From an actinobacterium acAMD-2 (GTDB lineage: Bacteria; Actinomycetota; Actinomycetes; UBA12327), in assembly GCA_000754455.1 (NCBI GenBank), contig JNSE01000022.1:1-11941 (forward strand): a stretch of DNA of 11,941 nt, written 5' to 3'. Shown here one piece after another: positions 5,334 through 11,941 of the stretch; the stretch's first letter is position 1, and each line of letters starts with the position of its first letter. The notes beneath the pieces were generated by a model. The model saw only the letters and a program-made list of their open reading frames with translations, was not told where the DNA came from and searched no databases. A program made the position numbers and the translations under genes.

Positions 5334-6133
5334 TAACTGGGGTCTAGGGCCGCCCGCAGTACGGCGATGGGCACCGTAGCCCCGGTCATCAGTTCGACCT
5401 GACCTAGCGCCTGGTGAACCAGCAAATCCAGCCCCGAGAGCACCTCGCCAGTCCATGTGACAGCCAGCGGCGTGGGCCAGGGGTGATAGATCGCGTCAAA
5501 GAGGAATCCGGCTTCCTGTTGCGGGGTCAGTTGGCCAGCGACCTCAGCCGGCGCGGTGTTCATCACCACCGGTCGATCCAGAACCGAACTCCCCTGACTC
5601 CAAGGCACGACATCAACAGCCATCCCTAAGAGCGCACCTAAATCACGCATTCGTTGTGACGACTCGCCTTCCCGAGCCACCACCGCACATTCACGACTTC
5701 CCAATTCATGCAGTGCCACCATGGCGGAGCGAGCGGTCGCGCCTGAGCCAAGAATCGTTGCGCTGTCAATGTAGACCACATGCCGATCTTCTAATGCCGC
5801 GACGATTCCGCTCACATCCGTGTTGTGACCTGATTTCCTGCCGTTATCAAATACAACGGTGTTTGCAGCTTGGGTGAGCTCGACGACCGGTGTTCGCGTA
5901 TCGAGAACCGGCAACACGGCTTCTTTCAACGGCATGGTCAAGGACAGTCCAGCCCATTCACGGCCACACGCGGTGACAAAGTCCACAACGCCATCGGCCG
6001 AGACGTCAACGGCCTCATAAGTCCAGGGCAAACCCAGTTCCTGGTAGGCGGCACGATGCAGAGCAGGCGACAGTGAGTGCTCAATGGGGTGTCCCAGGAC
6101 CGCTGCCCTGCGTACCGGCTCTGGCTGGCTCAC
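5333..6133 (-). CDS. aroE: Shikimate dehydrogenase
   Basis: NADP-dependent reduction of 3-dehydroshikimate to shikimate in aromatic amino acid and folate biosynthesis; cytoplasmic. The 266-aa length is normal. Seen: the substrate-binding N-terminal motif GHPIEHSLSPALH (about 14-26), the catalytic lysine in SLTMPLK (K70; the usual family form is NVTxPxK, so Ser replaces Asn as the first residue), N91-T, the catalytic Asp in GHNTD (D106), and the Rossmann motif LGSGATARS (about 128-136) for NADP binding. The start is GTG at 6133, overlapping the mltG stop codon as GTGA, so the two are translationally coupled. Last housekeeping gene before the pilus operon. No convincing terminator lies between it and pilB, so read-through into pilBTC is possible. 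Confidence 0.95.
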   Translation of the reverse strand: MSQPEPVRRAAVLGHPIEHSLSPALHRAAYQELGLPWTYEAVDVSADGVVDFVTACGREWAGLSLTMPLKEAVLPVLDTRTPVVELTQAANTVVFDNGRKSGHNTDVSGIVAALEDRHVVYIDSATILGSGATARSAMVALHELGSRECAVVAREGESSQRMRDLGALLGMAVDVVPWSQGSSVLDRPVVMNTAPAEVAGQLTPQQEAGFLFDAIYHPWPTPLAVTWTGEVLSGLDLLVHQALGQVELMTGATVPIAVLRAALDPS

Positions 6134-7194
6134 TGAAGTGTCCTTTTGTACTCGGCTTTGAACTTAAGGAATTCAGCGTAGGAGTCGGTGAACTTGGTAA
6201 TGCCCTTCTCCGGGTCTGTCGTAACGAAATAGATCCACGGACCTGCCACGGGCGCAACTGAAGCCTCTAGGGCTTGCTCCGATGGTGAGTTAATAGGCGT
6301 GGGTGGCAACCCATCGTTGCGGTAGGTGTTGTACGGGGAATCGTTTTGCAGATCCTTCAATGTCAACAGACCAGAAGCTCCACCCAAAGAGTAAGCAACG
6401 GTGGAATCAAATTGCAATCGCATTCCTTGCGATACACGATTCAAGATCACTCGAGTGACCTTTGGGAAATCAGATGGAGCAACCTCGGCCTGAACCAAAC
6501 TCGCAATAGTCACCGCTTCGTAGGGGCGGATACCGGCTGCCTCTGCTTTTCGCTCGAATTCAATGCTGGCGGCCACTTGATTGAACTTGTCCACCATGGC
6601 TGCCAGCAAGGTTGTCGCGGTATCCGTAGGTTCAACATCGTAGGTAGCCGGAAAGAGGAAGCCCTCTACGCGATTTCTGGCATAGGCAGGCAGCCCTAGA
6701 TCTTGAGGATTGGCCAATACCTGTTCCACGTCTGCCTGGGAAATCTTGGTCTTGGTCACGATCTGTTGCGTGATCTCGCGAAGGGACGCACCCTCGCGAA
6801 CAATAACGCGCGCAGTGATGCGAGCTGACGGGTTTAATAGGCGCTTAACCGCTTCGGCAGCACTCATTTTCAACGGCATGGAATACGAACCAGGGCCAAT
6901 ACTGCGGGAATCAGGATTGTCCTTAGCGGCGGCGACAAAGGCTCGCTGGCTAGCGACCACGTCAGCCTGCTCAAGGATTGTTCCGATCCGTTGGGCGCTT
7001 GCCCCCGAAGGAATCGTGATGTCAACCTGGCCCGAACCGCTGCCCTGGTAATCCTTGGGCGGTCCAAAAACAGACCACACGCCCCAGACCACGCCGATCA
7101 GGAGTGCGCCGACGACTACGAGGGCGACCACCAATGCTGGGCGCGTTTTCTTAGCCGGCGATGCATCGACCGGCAGGTCTGGCTGAATGCTCAC
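6130..7194 (-). CDS. mltG: Endolytic murein transglycosylase MltG (YceG-like)
   Basis: Membrane-anchored lytic transglycosylase that cuts nascent glycan strands and so limits peptidoglycan chain length. Seen: a short cytoplasmic N-terminus, one membrane helix (about 19-43), a LysM-like subdomain (about 55-130), and the YceG catalytic domain. The catalytic Glu is in IASLVQAE (about E237 in this numbering), with the conserved blocks VEGFLFPATYDV, LQFDSTVAYSLG and SPYNTYRNDGLPPTPI around the active site. I prefer the GTG at 7194 (354 aa), because it overlaps the ruvX TGA as GTGA, the same arrangement as mltG-aroE, and has GAGG 8 nt upstream. An in-frame ATG at 7212 would add six residues. The C-terminus ends at the aroE overlap. 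Confidence 0.94.
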   Translation of the reverse strand: MSIQPDLPVDASPAKKTRPALVVALVVVGALLIGVVWGVWSVFGPPKDYQGSGSGQVDITIPSGASAQRIGTILEQADVVASQRAFVAAAKDNPDSRSIGPGSYSMPLKMSAAEAVKRLLNPSARITARVIVREGASLREITQQIVTKTKISQADVEQVLANPQDLGLPAYARNRVEGFLFPATYDVEPTDTATTLLAAMVDKFNQVAASIEFERKAEAAGIRPYEAVTIASLVQAEVAPSDFPKVTRVILNRVSQGMRLQFDSTVAYSLGGASGLLTLKDLQNDSPYNTYRNDGLPPTPINSPSEQALEASVAPVAGPWIYFVTTDPEKGITKFTDSYAEFLKFKAEYKRTLQ

Positions 7195-7646
7195 AACTCC
7201 AGCCTCACACATTCACCTGGCGCCTGACCGGAGGCTCGCTCCATATCAAGAGCGGACTGCAAAATCACCACGGCCGCTTGTTGGTCAACAACTGATCGAG
7301 ACTGCTTCGCATTGCGTCCGGCTTGCTGCAGTGACTTGGTTGCCTGTGTCGTTGACAGTCGCTCGTCAACTAATCGCACGTCTAGATTCGTCGCTTGTGC
7401 CAGCGAGCGTGCAAAGGCGAGGGCCAGTTCAGCTGCTGGCCCAAGGGCACCAGACAACGACTTCGGTAGACCAACCACAAACTCCAAGGCATCTAACTCT
7501 GTGGCGATCTCTAGCAAACGCGTGATGTCACCCTCGCCGAAATTAACCGTCTCGACAGGAGTCGCCAGCAACCCATCCCGATCCGACGAAGCAACGCCGA
7601 TGCGCACCGACCCCACATCAATCCCGATTCGAGCGCCTGGTCGCAT
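7191..7646 (-). CDS. ruvX: RuvX/YqgF-family nuclease (putative pre-16S rRNA processing / Holliday junction resolvase)
   Basis: A 151-aa RNase H-fold protein. Known roles of the family are 5'-end maturation of 16S rRNA (E. coli YqgF) and Holliday-junction cleavage (M. tuberculosis RuvX). Seen: GIDVGSVRIGVA (about 8-19) with the first catalytic Asp, VVGLPKSLSG (57-66), the second acidic motif VDERLST (about 92-98), and the third Asp in VDQQAAVVILQSALD (about 119-133). All three acidic positions are present, so it should be active. It starts 13 nt after alaS, a conserved neighbour in many bacteria, with only a weak Shine-Dalgarno (GCGGAA), and ends in a GTGA overlap with mltG. Confidence 0.94.
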   Translation of the reverse strand: MRPGARIGIDVGSVRIGVASSDRDGLLATPVETVNFGEGDITRLLEIATELDALEFVVGLPKSLSGALGPAAELALAFARSLAQATNLDVRLVDERLSTTQATKSLQQAGRNAKQSRSVVDQQAAVVILQSALDMERASGQAPGECVRLEL

Positions 7647-7659
7647 GGCCGGTTCCGCT

Positions 7660-10323
7660 CTAGACAGCCGCTACAGCCGTGACAACGCTGGCCAAAGCCT
7701 CATCCAGACCTTCGACCTGACCGCTACCGCCCTGGGCTACATCGGCTTTTCCGCCACCACGCCCAGCCATCGGTTCGAGGACAGCCTGCAAGATGGTGGC
7801 GGCGGAAATGCCCCGCTCATTAGCCGCCGGAGTGGCAGCCGCAACCGCAGAAACCTTGTCATCACTCACACCCATCACGACAACGATCGCCGCGGCGCCT
7901 TGGAACGACCCGCGAGCATCCATCGCCACCTGGCGCACTTCAGCAGCTGACGTTCCATCGGGGGTACGCACGGCCAACACCGAAACGCCGTTGACATCGA
8001 CTGCTTGGTCACTCAGTGACGCTGTGTCGGCTTTCAGTCGCTCAGCGCGCAACTTGGCAATATCGCGCTCGGCATCCTTCATGCGATCCAAGATCGTTCC
8101 AATGCGATCTGGCAACTCTTCTGGACGTGCTTTGACGAGGCGAGAAACCTGTTGCAGCAACAGATGTTCGCGAGCAAGGAAGGAATAGGCATCTGCTCCA
8201 ACCAATGCTTCGACGCGGCGAACGCCCGAACCAATAGATGCCTCACCCAACAGGGAGATCACCCCGACCTGACTCGAACGCGCCGCGTGGGTTCCGCCAC
8301 ACAACTCGCGGGCCCAATCACCGACCGAGACCACCCGCACCTGATCGCCATACTTTTCGCCGAACAAAGCCATCGCCCCTATGGAACGGGCCTGGTCCTG
8401 CGTCATCACTTCAGCCGTGACTGCAAGGTCTGCAGCCAGCACATCATTGACTCGGTCTTGGACCTCGTTCATCACTGATTCTGGAATGGCACTTGTCGAG
8501 GCGAAGTCAAAGCGGAAGCGACCAGGGGCATTTTCCGATCCGGCCTGAGTAGCGCTTTCCCCCAAGATTTCGCGGAAAGCCTTGTGCACTAGGTGGGTGG
8601 CGGTGTGTGCCCGCGAGATCGCTCGGCGTCGCTCGATGTCAACAGCACCCACGGCGGCCATTCCTGCTTCCACCGCACCTCTGAGGATTTCGCCACGATG
8701 CACAACCAAACCTGGAAGTGGGGTTTGCACATCGTCGATGCGCACCGTGGTGCCATCGGCCAGCGTGATAACGCCAGCATCTGCCAGCTGACCACCTGAC
8801 TCAGCGTAAAACGGCGTGCTGTCCAAGATCAGATCAACGTGTTGCCCCTGCGAAGCCGCCGGCACTGCTTCACCATCGACCAGCAAGCCACGCACCGTGC
8901 TGTCCGTGACCACTTCGTCGTAGCCGGTGAATCGCACCGGGCCGCCTGCGTCAAGCAATGCGCGATAACGCGCAACGTCGGCGTGACCAGTCTTTTTACT
9001 GCGCGCATCAGCCTTGGCACGTTCGCGCTGGCCGCTCATCAAGGACCGGAAACCGACCTCGTCCACGCTCAAGCCTTGCTCTGCGGCCATTTCGAGAGTC
9101 AAGTCAAAAGGGAAGCCATACGTGTCGTGCAAGGCAAAGACTTCGTCGCCCGCCAATTGGCTTTGACCGCTGTCCTTGGCCTGCTTAACAGCGGTATCAA
9201 GAATCGTGGTTCCCGTACGCAGCGTTTGTGCAAAAGCATCTTCTTCGGCTTGAGCAACCGAAAGGATTCGCTCGGCCCCATCCCGTAGCTCGGGGTATTG
9301 CTCACCCATCACCTCAATGGTGCGCGTGACGAGCTCGGACATCGTCTGATCATTGGCTCCGAGTAAACGCATGGAGCGCACAACCCGACGCATGATGCGT
9401 CGCAGTACATACCCACGACCTTCATTGCCGGGCAAGACGCCATCACCGATCAACATCACGGTGGTGCGGGCATGGTCACCGACGACGCGAAGCCGAACAT
9501 CAGCCTCTTCGTTGGTGCCGTACTTCAAACCAGCTAGTTCGCTGGCTCGCTGAATAATTGCGCCAGTGGTGTCGATTTCATAGATGTTTTCTACGCCTTG
9601 CAACAAGGCAGCCATGCGCTCAAGACCTAAGCCGGTGTCAATGCTCTTGGCGGGTAAATCGCCCAAGATCGGGAAGTCGTCTTTGCCTTGACCTTCACCG
9701 CGCTGGAACTGCATGAAAACCAAGTTCCACACTTCGAGATAGCGGTCCTCGTCAACGACGGGGCCGCCTTCCTTGCCGTATTGCGGACCGCGGTCGTAAT
9801 AAATCTCTGAGCATGGTCCACAGGGACCGGGAACACCCATGGACCAGAAGTTGTCGGCCATGCCTCGACGCTGAATGCGATCACGAGGAACGCCGACCAC
9901 GTTATGCCACAAATCCGCAGCCTCATCATCGTCGTCGTACACCGTGACCCACAGCTTGCTTTCGGGTAACCCATATCCCCCATCAGCAACTGAATTGGTC
10001 AGTAATTCCCACGCCATCGGAATGGCGCCTTCTTTGAAGTAATCACCAAAGGAAAAGTTTCCACACATTTGAAAGAAGGAAGCGTGACGCGTGGTCCGAC
10101 CGACTTCTTCGATGTCGAGGGTGCGCACAACTTTTTGAACGCTCGCGGCACGAGGCCAAGGCGGTGCCAGCTCACCCAAGAAATAGGGCTTGAACGGGAC
10201 CATGCCAGCGTTGACCAGCAGCAAGGTGGGGTCGTCAGCGATCAAGGAGGCAGAAGGAACCACGGTGTGTTGACGCTGTTCAAAAAAGGCCAACCAGCGA
10301 CGCGCGATCTCGGCGGAGTCCAT
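7660..10323 (-). CDS. alaS: Alanyl-tRNA synthetase
   Basis: Class II synthetase that charges tRNA-Ala and edits mischarged Ser/Gly. Seen in order: the catalytic domain with TRHASFFQMCGNFSFGD (motif 2 region) and GLGLERM (motif 3); the tRNA-recognition domain; the editing domain with the HTATH zinc motif (about 573-577) and CGGTH (about 675-679), giving the usual zinc ligands; and the C-terminal DHHA1 domain with GRGGGKADVAQGG. The start at the ATG 10323 gives 887 aa and the family N-terminus MDSAEIARRWLAFF; an in-frame GTG at 10347 would add eight atypical residues. No T-box or other leader structure fits in the 75 nt upstream. No frameshift or missing motif was seen. Confidence 0.96.
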   Translation of the reverse strand: MDSAEIARRWLAFFEQRQHTVVPSASLIADDPTLLLVNAGMVPFKPYFLGELAPPWPRAASVQKVVRTLDIEEVGRTTRHASFFQMCGNFSFGDYFKEGAIPMAWELLTNSVADGGYGLPESKLWVTVYDDDDEAADLWHNVVGVPRDRIQRRGMADNFWSMGVPGPCGPCSEIYYDRGPQYGKEGGPVVDEDRYLEVWNLVFMQFQRGEGQGKDDFPILGDLPAKSIDTGLGLERMAALLQGVENIYEIDTTGAIIQRASELAGLKYGTNEEADVRLRVVGDHARTTVMLIGDGVLPGNEGRGYVLRRIMRRVVRSMRLLGANDQTMSELVTRTIEVMGEQYPELRDGAERILSVAQAEEDAFAQTLRTGTTILDTAVKQAKDSGQSQLAGDEVFALHDTYGFPFDLTLEMAAEQGLSVDEVGFRSLMSGQRERAKADARSKKTGHADVARYRALLDAGGPVRFTGYDEVVTDSTVRGLLVDGEAVPAASQGQHVDLILDSTPFYAESGGQLADAGVITLADGTTVRIDDVQTPLPGLVVHRGEILRGAVEAGMAAVGAVDIERRRAISRAHTATHLVHKAFREILGESATQAGSENAPGRFRFDFASTSAIPESVMNEVQDRVNDVLAADLAVTAEVMTQDQARSIGAMALFGEKYGDQVRVVSVGDWARELCGGTHAARSSQVGVISLLGEASIGSGVRRVEALVGADAYSFLAREHLLLQQVSRLVKARPEELPDRIGTILDRMKDAERDIAKLRAERLKADTASLSDQAVDVNGVSVLAVRTPDGTSAAEVRQVAMDARGSFQGAAAIVVVMGVSDDKVSAVAAATPAANERGISAATILQAVLEPMAGRGGGKADVAQGGSGQVEGLDEALASVVTAVAAV

Positions 10324-10382
10324 CGGTACGGACGCACCCTTTCCCACTCAGGTCCAAACAAGCGCCCATTTAGGCGTTGCTA

Positions 10383-10396
10383 GAGCCTACCGGCTC
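10383..10396 (-). terminator. Small hairpin just after rarA
   Basis: A perfect 5-bp stem GAGCC/GGCTC with loop GGTA starts 2 nt after the rarA stop codon. A second weak inverted repeat (CGCC-TAAAT-GGGCG) follows before alaS and ends in CTTGTTT. Neither has a good U-run, so these may give only partial termination or mRNA-end protection between rarA and alaS. Confidence 0.3.
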
Positions 10397-10398
10397 GT

Positions 10399-11748
10399 TC
10401 AGGGCTGTTTGGGCGGGCGCGGCGCGGAATCGAGAATCTGACGAATTCGGGCAAGCCTCTCTACAATCGCACCTTCGGCGCCAATTGCTCCGGGCTCGTA
10501 ATAGCGCGTTTCCAGCAGCGCATCGGGCAGATACTGCTGAGCTGCGATGCGCTCGGGCAGGTTATGCGGGTAGATGTAGTCGGCAGCGCCAGGAATTGCT
10601 GGGCCGTGATTGTCGCGCAAGTGCGGCGGGACCGGACCACCCTTCCCTGCTTGCACATCCGCAAGTGCCTGATCAATCGCAACGATGGCAGCGTTGGATT
10701 TCGGTGCAGTCGCTAATGCGATCACCGCTTCAGCCAGTGGGATGCGACCTTCTGGCATCCCGATGAAAGCCACCGCCTCAGCGGCAGCAACCGCGATAAC
10801 TAGTGCTTGTGGATCGGCCATGCCAATGTCTTCAGCGGCAGAAATCACCAACCGACGAGCAATAAAGCGAGGGTCTTCGCCGGCGTCGACCATGCGCGCT
10901 AGGTAATGCAAAGCGGCATCAACATCTGAACCGCGAATGGACTTAATGAAGGCACTGATGACGTCGTAATGCTGGTCGCCAGCTCGGTCGTAGTGCGCCA
11001 AAGCGCGATCAACGGCTCGCTCCACATCGGAGTGTTCAATAACCGCCGAACCGCGATCCTGAGCCGCTCCTGCTGATGCCTCCAACGCGGTAAGGGCTCG
11101 ACGCGCATCACCCGAGGCCAACCGCACTAACTGGCTCAAGGCTTCAGCGTCCACCGTCAGTGCATTGCGCAGACCGCGCTCCTCCACGAGGGCGTCCTGG
11201 AGCACTTGGGACACCACGTCGTCGGTGAGCGGTTCGAGCGTGACGACTAGAGATCGCGACAATAAGGGGGTGACCACCGAAAATGCGGGATTCTCTGTCG
11301 TTGCCGCAATCAGTGTGACCCATCGGTTTTCCACTGCCGGTAACAACGCATCTTGTTGCGTTTTGGAAAAACGGTGCACTTCATCAACGAACAACACCGT
11401 TTCCGAGCCATCTGCTCCCAGGTAATGACGAGCCGAATCGATAGCAGCGCGAACATCCTTGATCCCTGCCGAGACAGCAGACAGCTCAATAAATCGACGA
11501 CCAGGAGCATTAGCAACAATCGAAGCGATCGTTGTTTTGCCACATCCGGGCGGGCCCCACAGCACAACCGACGCCGGCGTCACGCCCTGTTCGGCAATGG
11601 GCTCTACCAACCGGCGTAAGGGGCTTCCTACTGCGGTGGCCCGCGACTGCCCCGCCACCTCATCCAACGTTCGAGGACGCATTCGCGCGGCCAAGGGCAG
11701 CCGGACACGAGCTTCGGCTGCGGCGCTGAACAGGTCGTCGGAGGACAT
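10399..11748 (-). CDS. rarA: Replication-associated recombination protein A (RarA/MgsA) AAA+ ATPase
   Basis: A 449-aa clamp-loader-like AAA+ ATPase acting at stalled replication forks. Seen: Walker A GPPGCGKT (about 65-72), Walker B VLFVDE followed by VHRF (about 118-127), sensor 1 TTEN (150-153), and an arginine-finger region LLSRS (R165). The C-terminal tetramerisation region contains AEDIGMADPQAL and the family end motif with HLRDNHGP and YIYPHNLP. The start at 11748 begins with SSDDLF and the clamp-loader N-terminus. The longer frame to 11790 would overlap the divergent reading frame and has no family support. On the minus strand TAGTGT (11761-11756) lies 7 nt before this ATG and no Shine-Dalgarno is evident, which suits leaderless transcription, common in actinomycetes. 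Confidence 0.94.
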   Translation of the reverse strand: MSSDDLFSAAAEARVRLPLAARMRPRTLDEVAGQSRATAVGSPLRRLVEPIAEQGVTPASVVLWGPPGCGKTTIASIVANAPGRRFIELSAVSAGIKDVRAAIDSARHYLGADGSETVLFVDEVHRFSKTQQDALLPAVENRWVTLIAATTENPAFSVVTPLLSRSLVVTLEPLTDDVVSQVLQDALVEERGLRNALTVDAEALSQLVRLASGDARRALTALEASAGAAQDRGSAVIEHSDVERAVDRALAHYDRAGDQHYDVISAFIKSIRGSDVDAALHYLARMVDAGEDPRFIARRLVISAAEDIGMADPQALVIAVAAAEAVAFIGMPEGRIPLAEAVIALATAPKSNAAIVAIDQALADVQAGKGGPVPPHLRDNHGPAIPGAADYIYPHNLPERIAAQQYLPDALLETRYYEPGAIGAEGAIVERLARIRQILDSAPRPPKQP

Positions 11749-11755
11749 TGCCGTC

Positions 11756-11761
11756 ACACTA
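11756..11761 (-). promoter_or_regulatory. Possible -10 box for leaderless rarA transcription
   Basis: TAGTGT fits the actinobacterial TANNNT -10 consensus and ends 7 nt before the chosen rarA ATG, so the transcript could begin at the start codon. There is no recognisable Shine-Dalgarno in between. Short, degenerate motif; low weight on its own. Confidence 0.35.
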
Positions 11762-11767
11762 GTAGGT

Positions 11768-11941
11768 ATGAGCACGCCTGAATTGGACATCCGAACCGTC
11801 GAGGATCCGGACTCCCTCGTGGCCTGGCCTGCGGGTCAGCCCTATATGTCCTGCGAACTCGCAGCTGGCGAACTTCTCAGCGCTTACTCCGCAACTGTGG
11901 CCGGCGAAATCGTTGCAGTGTGCTTTGTAAAGGATTCATCC
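11768..11941 (+). CDS. Partial hypothetical protein, 5' end only, divergent from rarA
   Basis: An ATG-initiated frame stays open for 58 codons to the window end, reading MSTPELDIRTVEDPD at its start, and has the same codon style as the neighbouring genes. It begins 19 nt from the rarA start in the opposite direction, leaving almost no room for separate promoters. The visible part alternates acidic, Ala-rich and beta-like segments (GEIVAVCFVKD). This is vaguely like the first strands of a GNAT acetyltransferase, but that is not enough to name it. No Shine-Dalgarno is evident; leaderless translation is possible. It could be a real gene or a chance open frame. Confidence 0.5.
   Translation, partial: MSTPELDIRTVEDPDSLVAWPAGQPYMSCELAAGELLSAYSATVAGEIVAVCFVKDSS

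Noticed and set aside
10324..10398. T-box or other leader regulation of alaS
   Set aside because: The gap is only 75 nt, has no T-box core sequence or specifier stem, and only weak short hairpins.
1041..11729. Numerous plus-strand open frames across the window
   Set aside because: They lie antisense to well-supported genes, have no ribosome-binding sites or recognisable motifs, and mirror the codon bias of the real minus-strand genes.
11749..11790. Longer RarA start at 11790
   Set aside because: The extra 14 residues have no family support and would overlap the divergent frame; the ATG at 11748 has a fitting -10 box upstream.

Overview
The window looks like a chromosomal segment of an actinomycete (Actinomycetota). 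By eye the GC content is moderate (mid-50s percent), and the segment resembles uncultured aquatic actinobacteria more than Streptomyces or Mycobacterium. The taxonomic clue is the tightly packed order rarA - alaS - ruvX - mltG - aroE, with GTGA overlaps between genes, which is a common actinobacterial arrangement. All nine complete genes lie on the minus strand, so transcription runs from right to left. Only a fragment at the extreme right edge reads on the plus strand.

Right half (about 5333-11748): a housekeeping block. rarA encodes a replication-fork AAA+ ATPase, alaS alanyl-tRNA synthetase, ruvX a YqgF-type RNase/resolvase, mltG an endolytic murein transglycosylase and aroE shikimate dehydrogenase. 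Left half (48-5201): a compact type IV pilus module. pilB (extension ATPase), pilT (retraction ATPase) and pilC (inner-membrane platform) form one operon, and pilA (major pilin) follows as a separately controlled gene. The pilus genes sit directly after aroE. Prepilin peptidase and the PilM/N/O proteins are not in the window.

The most interesting part is the control of the pilus module. (1) The 342-base gap between pilC and pilA carries what I read as a cyclic-di-GMP-I (GEMM) riboswitch aptamer at 530-645, followed by a small hairpin whose 3' arm contains the pilA start codon. (2) PilB begins with an apparently intact MshEN c-di-GMP-binding domain (24-5-24 residue motif pair), so the same second messenger may act on pilin synthesis and on the assembly motor. 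(3) pilB is preceded by a near-consensus FliA/WhiG-type (sigma-28) promoter and by an 8-bp 5'-UTR hairpin just upstream of a strong Shine-Dalgarno sequence. (4) Both pil intergenic regions contain a helically spaced array of a GGCnCAAAA motif with an identical 12-mer. An exact 13-bp inverted repeat brackets pilBTC at the stop codons of aroE and pilC. I can link these motifs to no named regulator, and they are the best candidates for something undescribed.

No tRNA, rRNA, CRISPR array, insertion sequence or prophage gene was seen. Start codons for pilA, pilB, alaS, mltG and rarA were chosen from Shine-Dalgarno placement, overlap pattern or family N-termini, and all five are shorter than the longest open frame.
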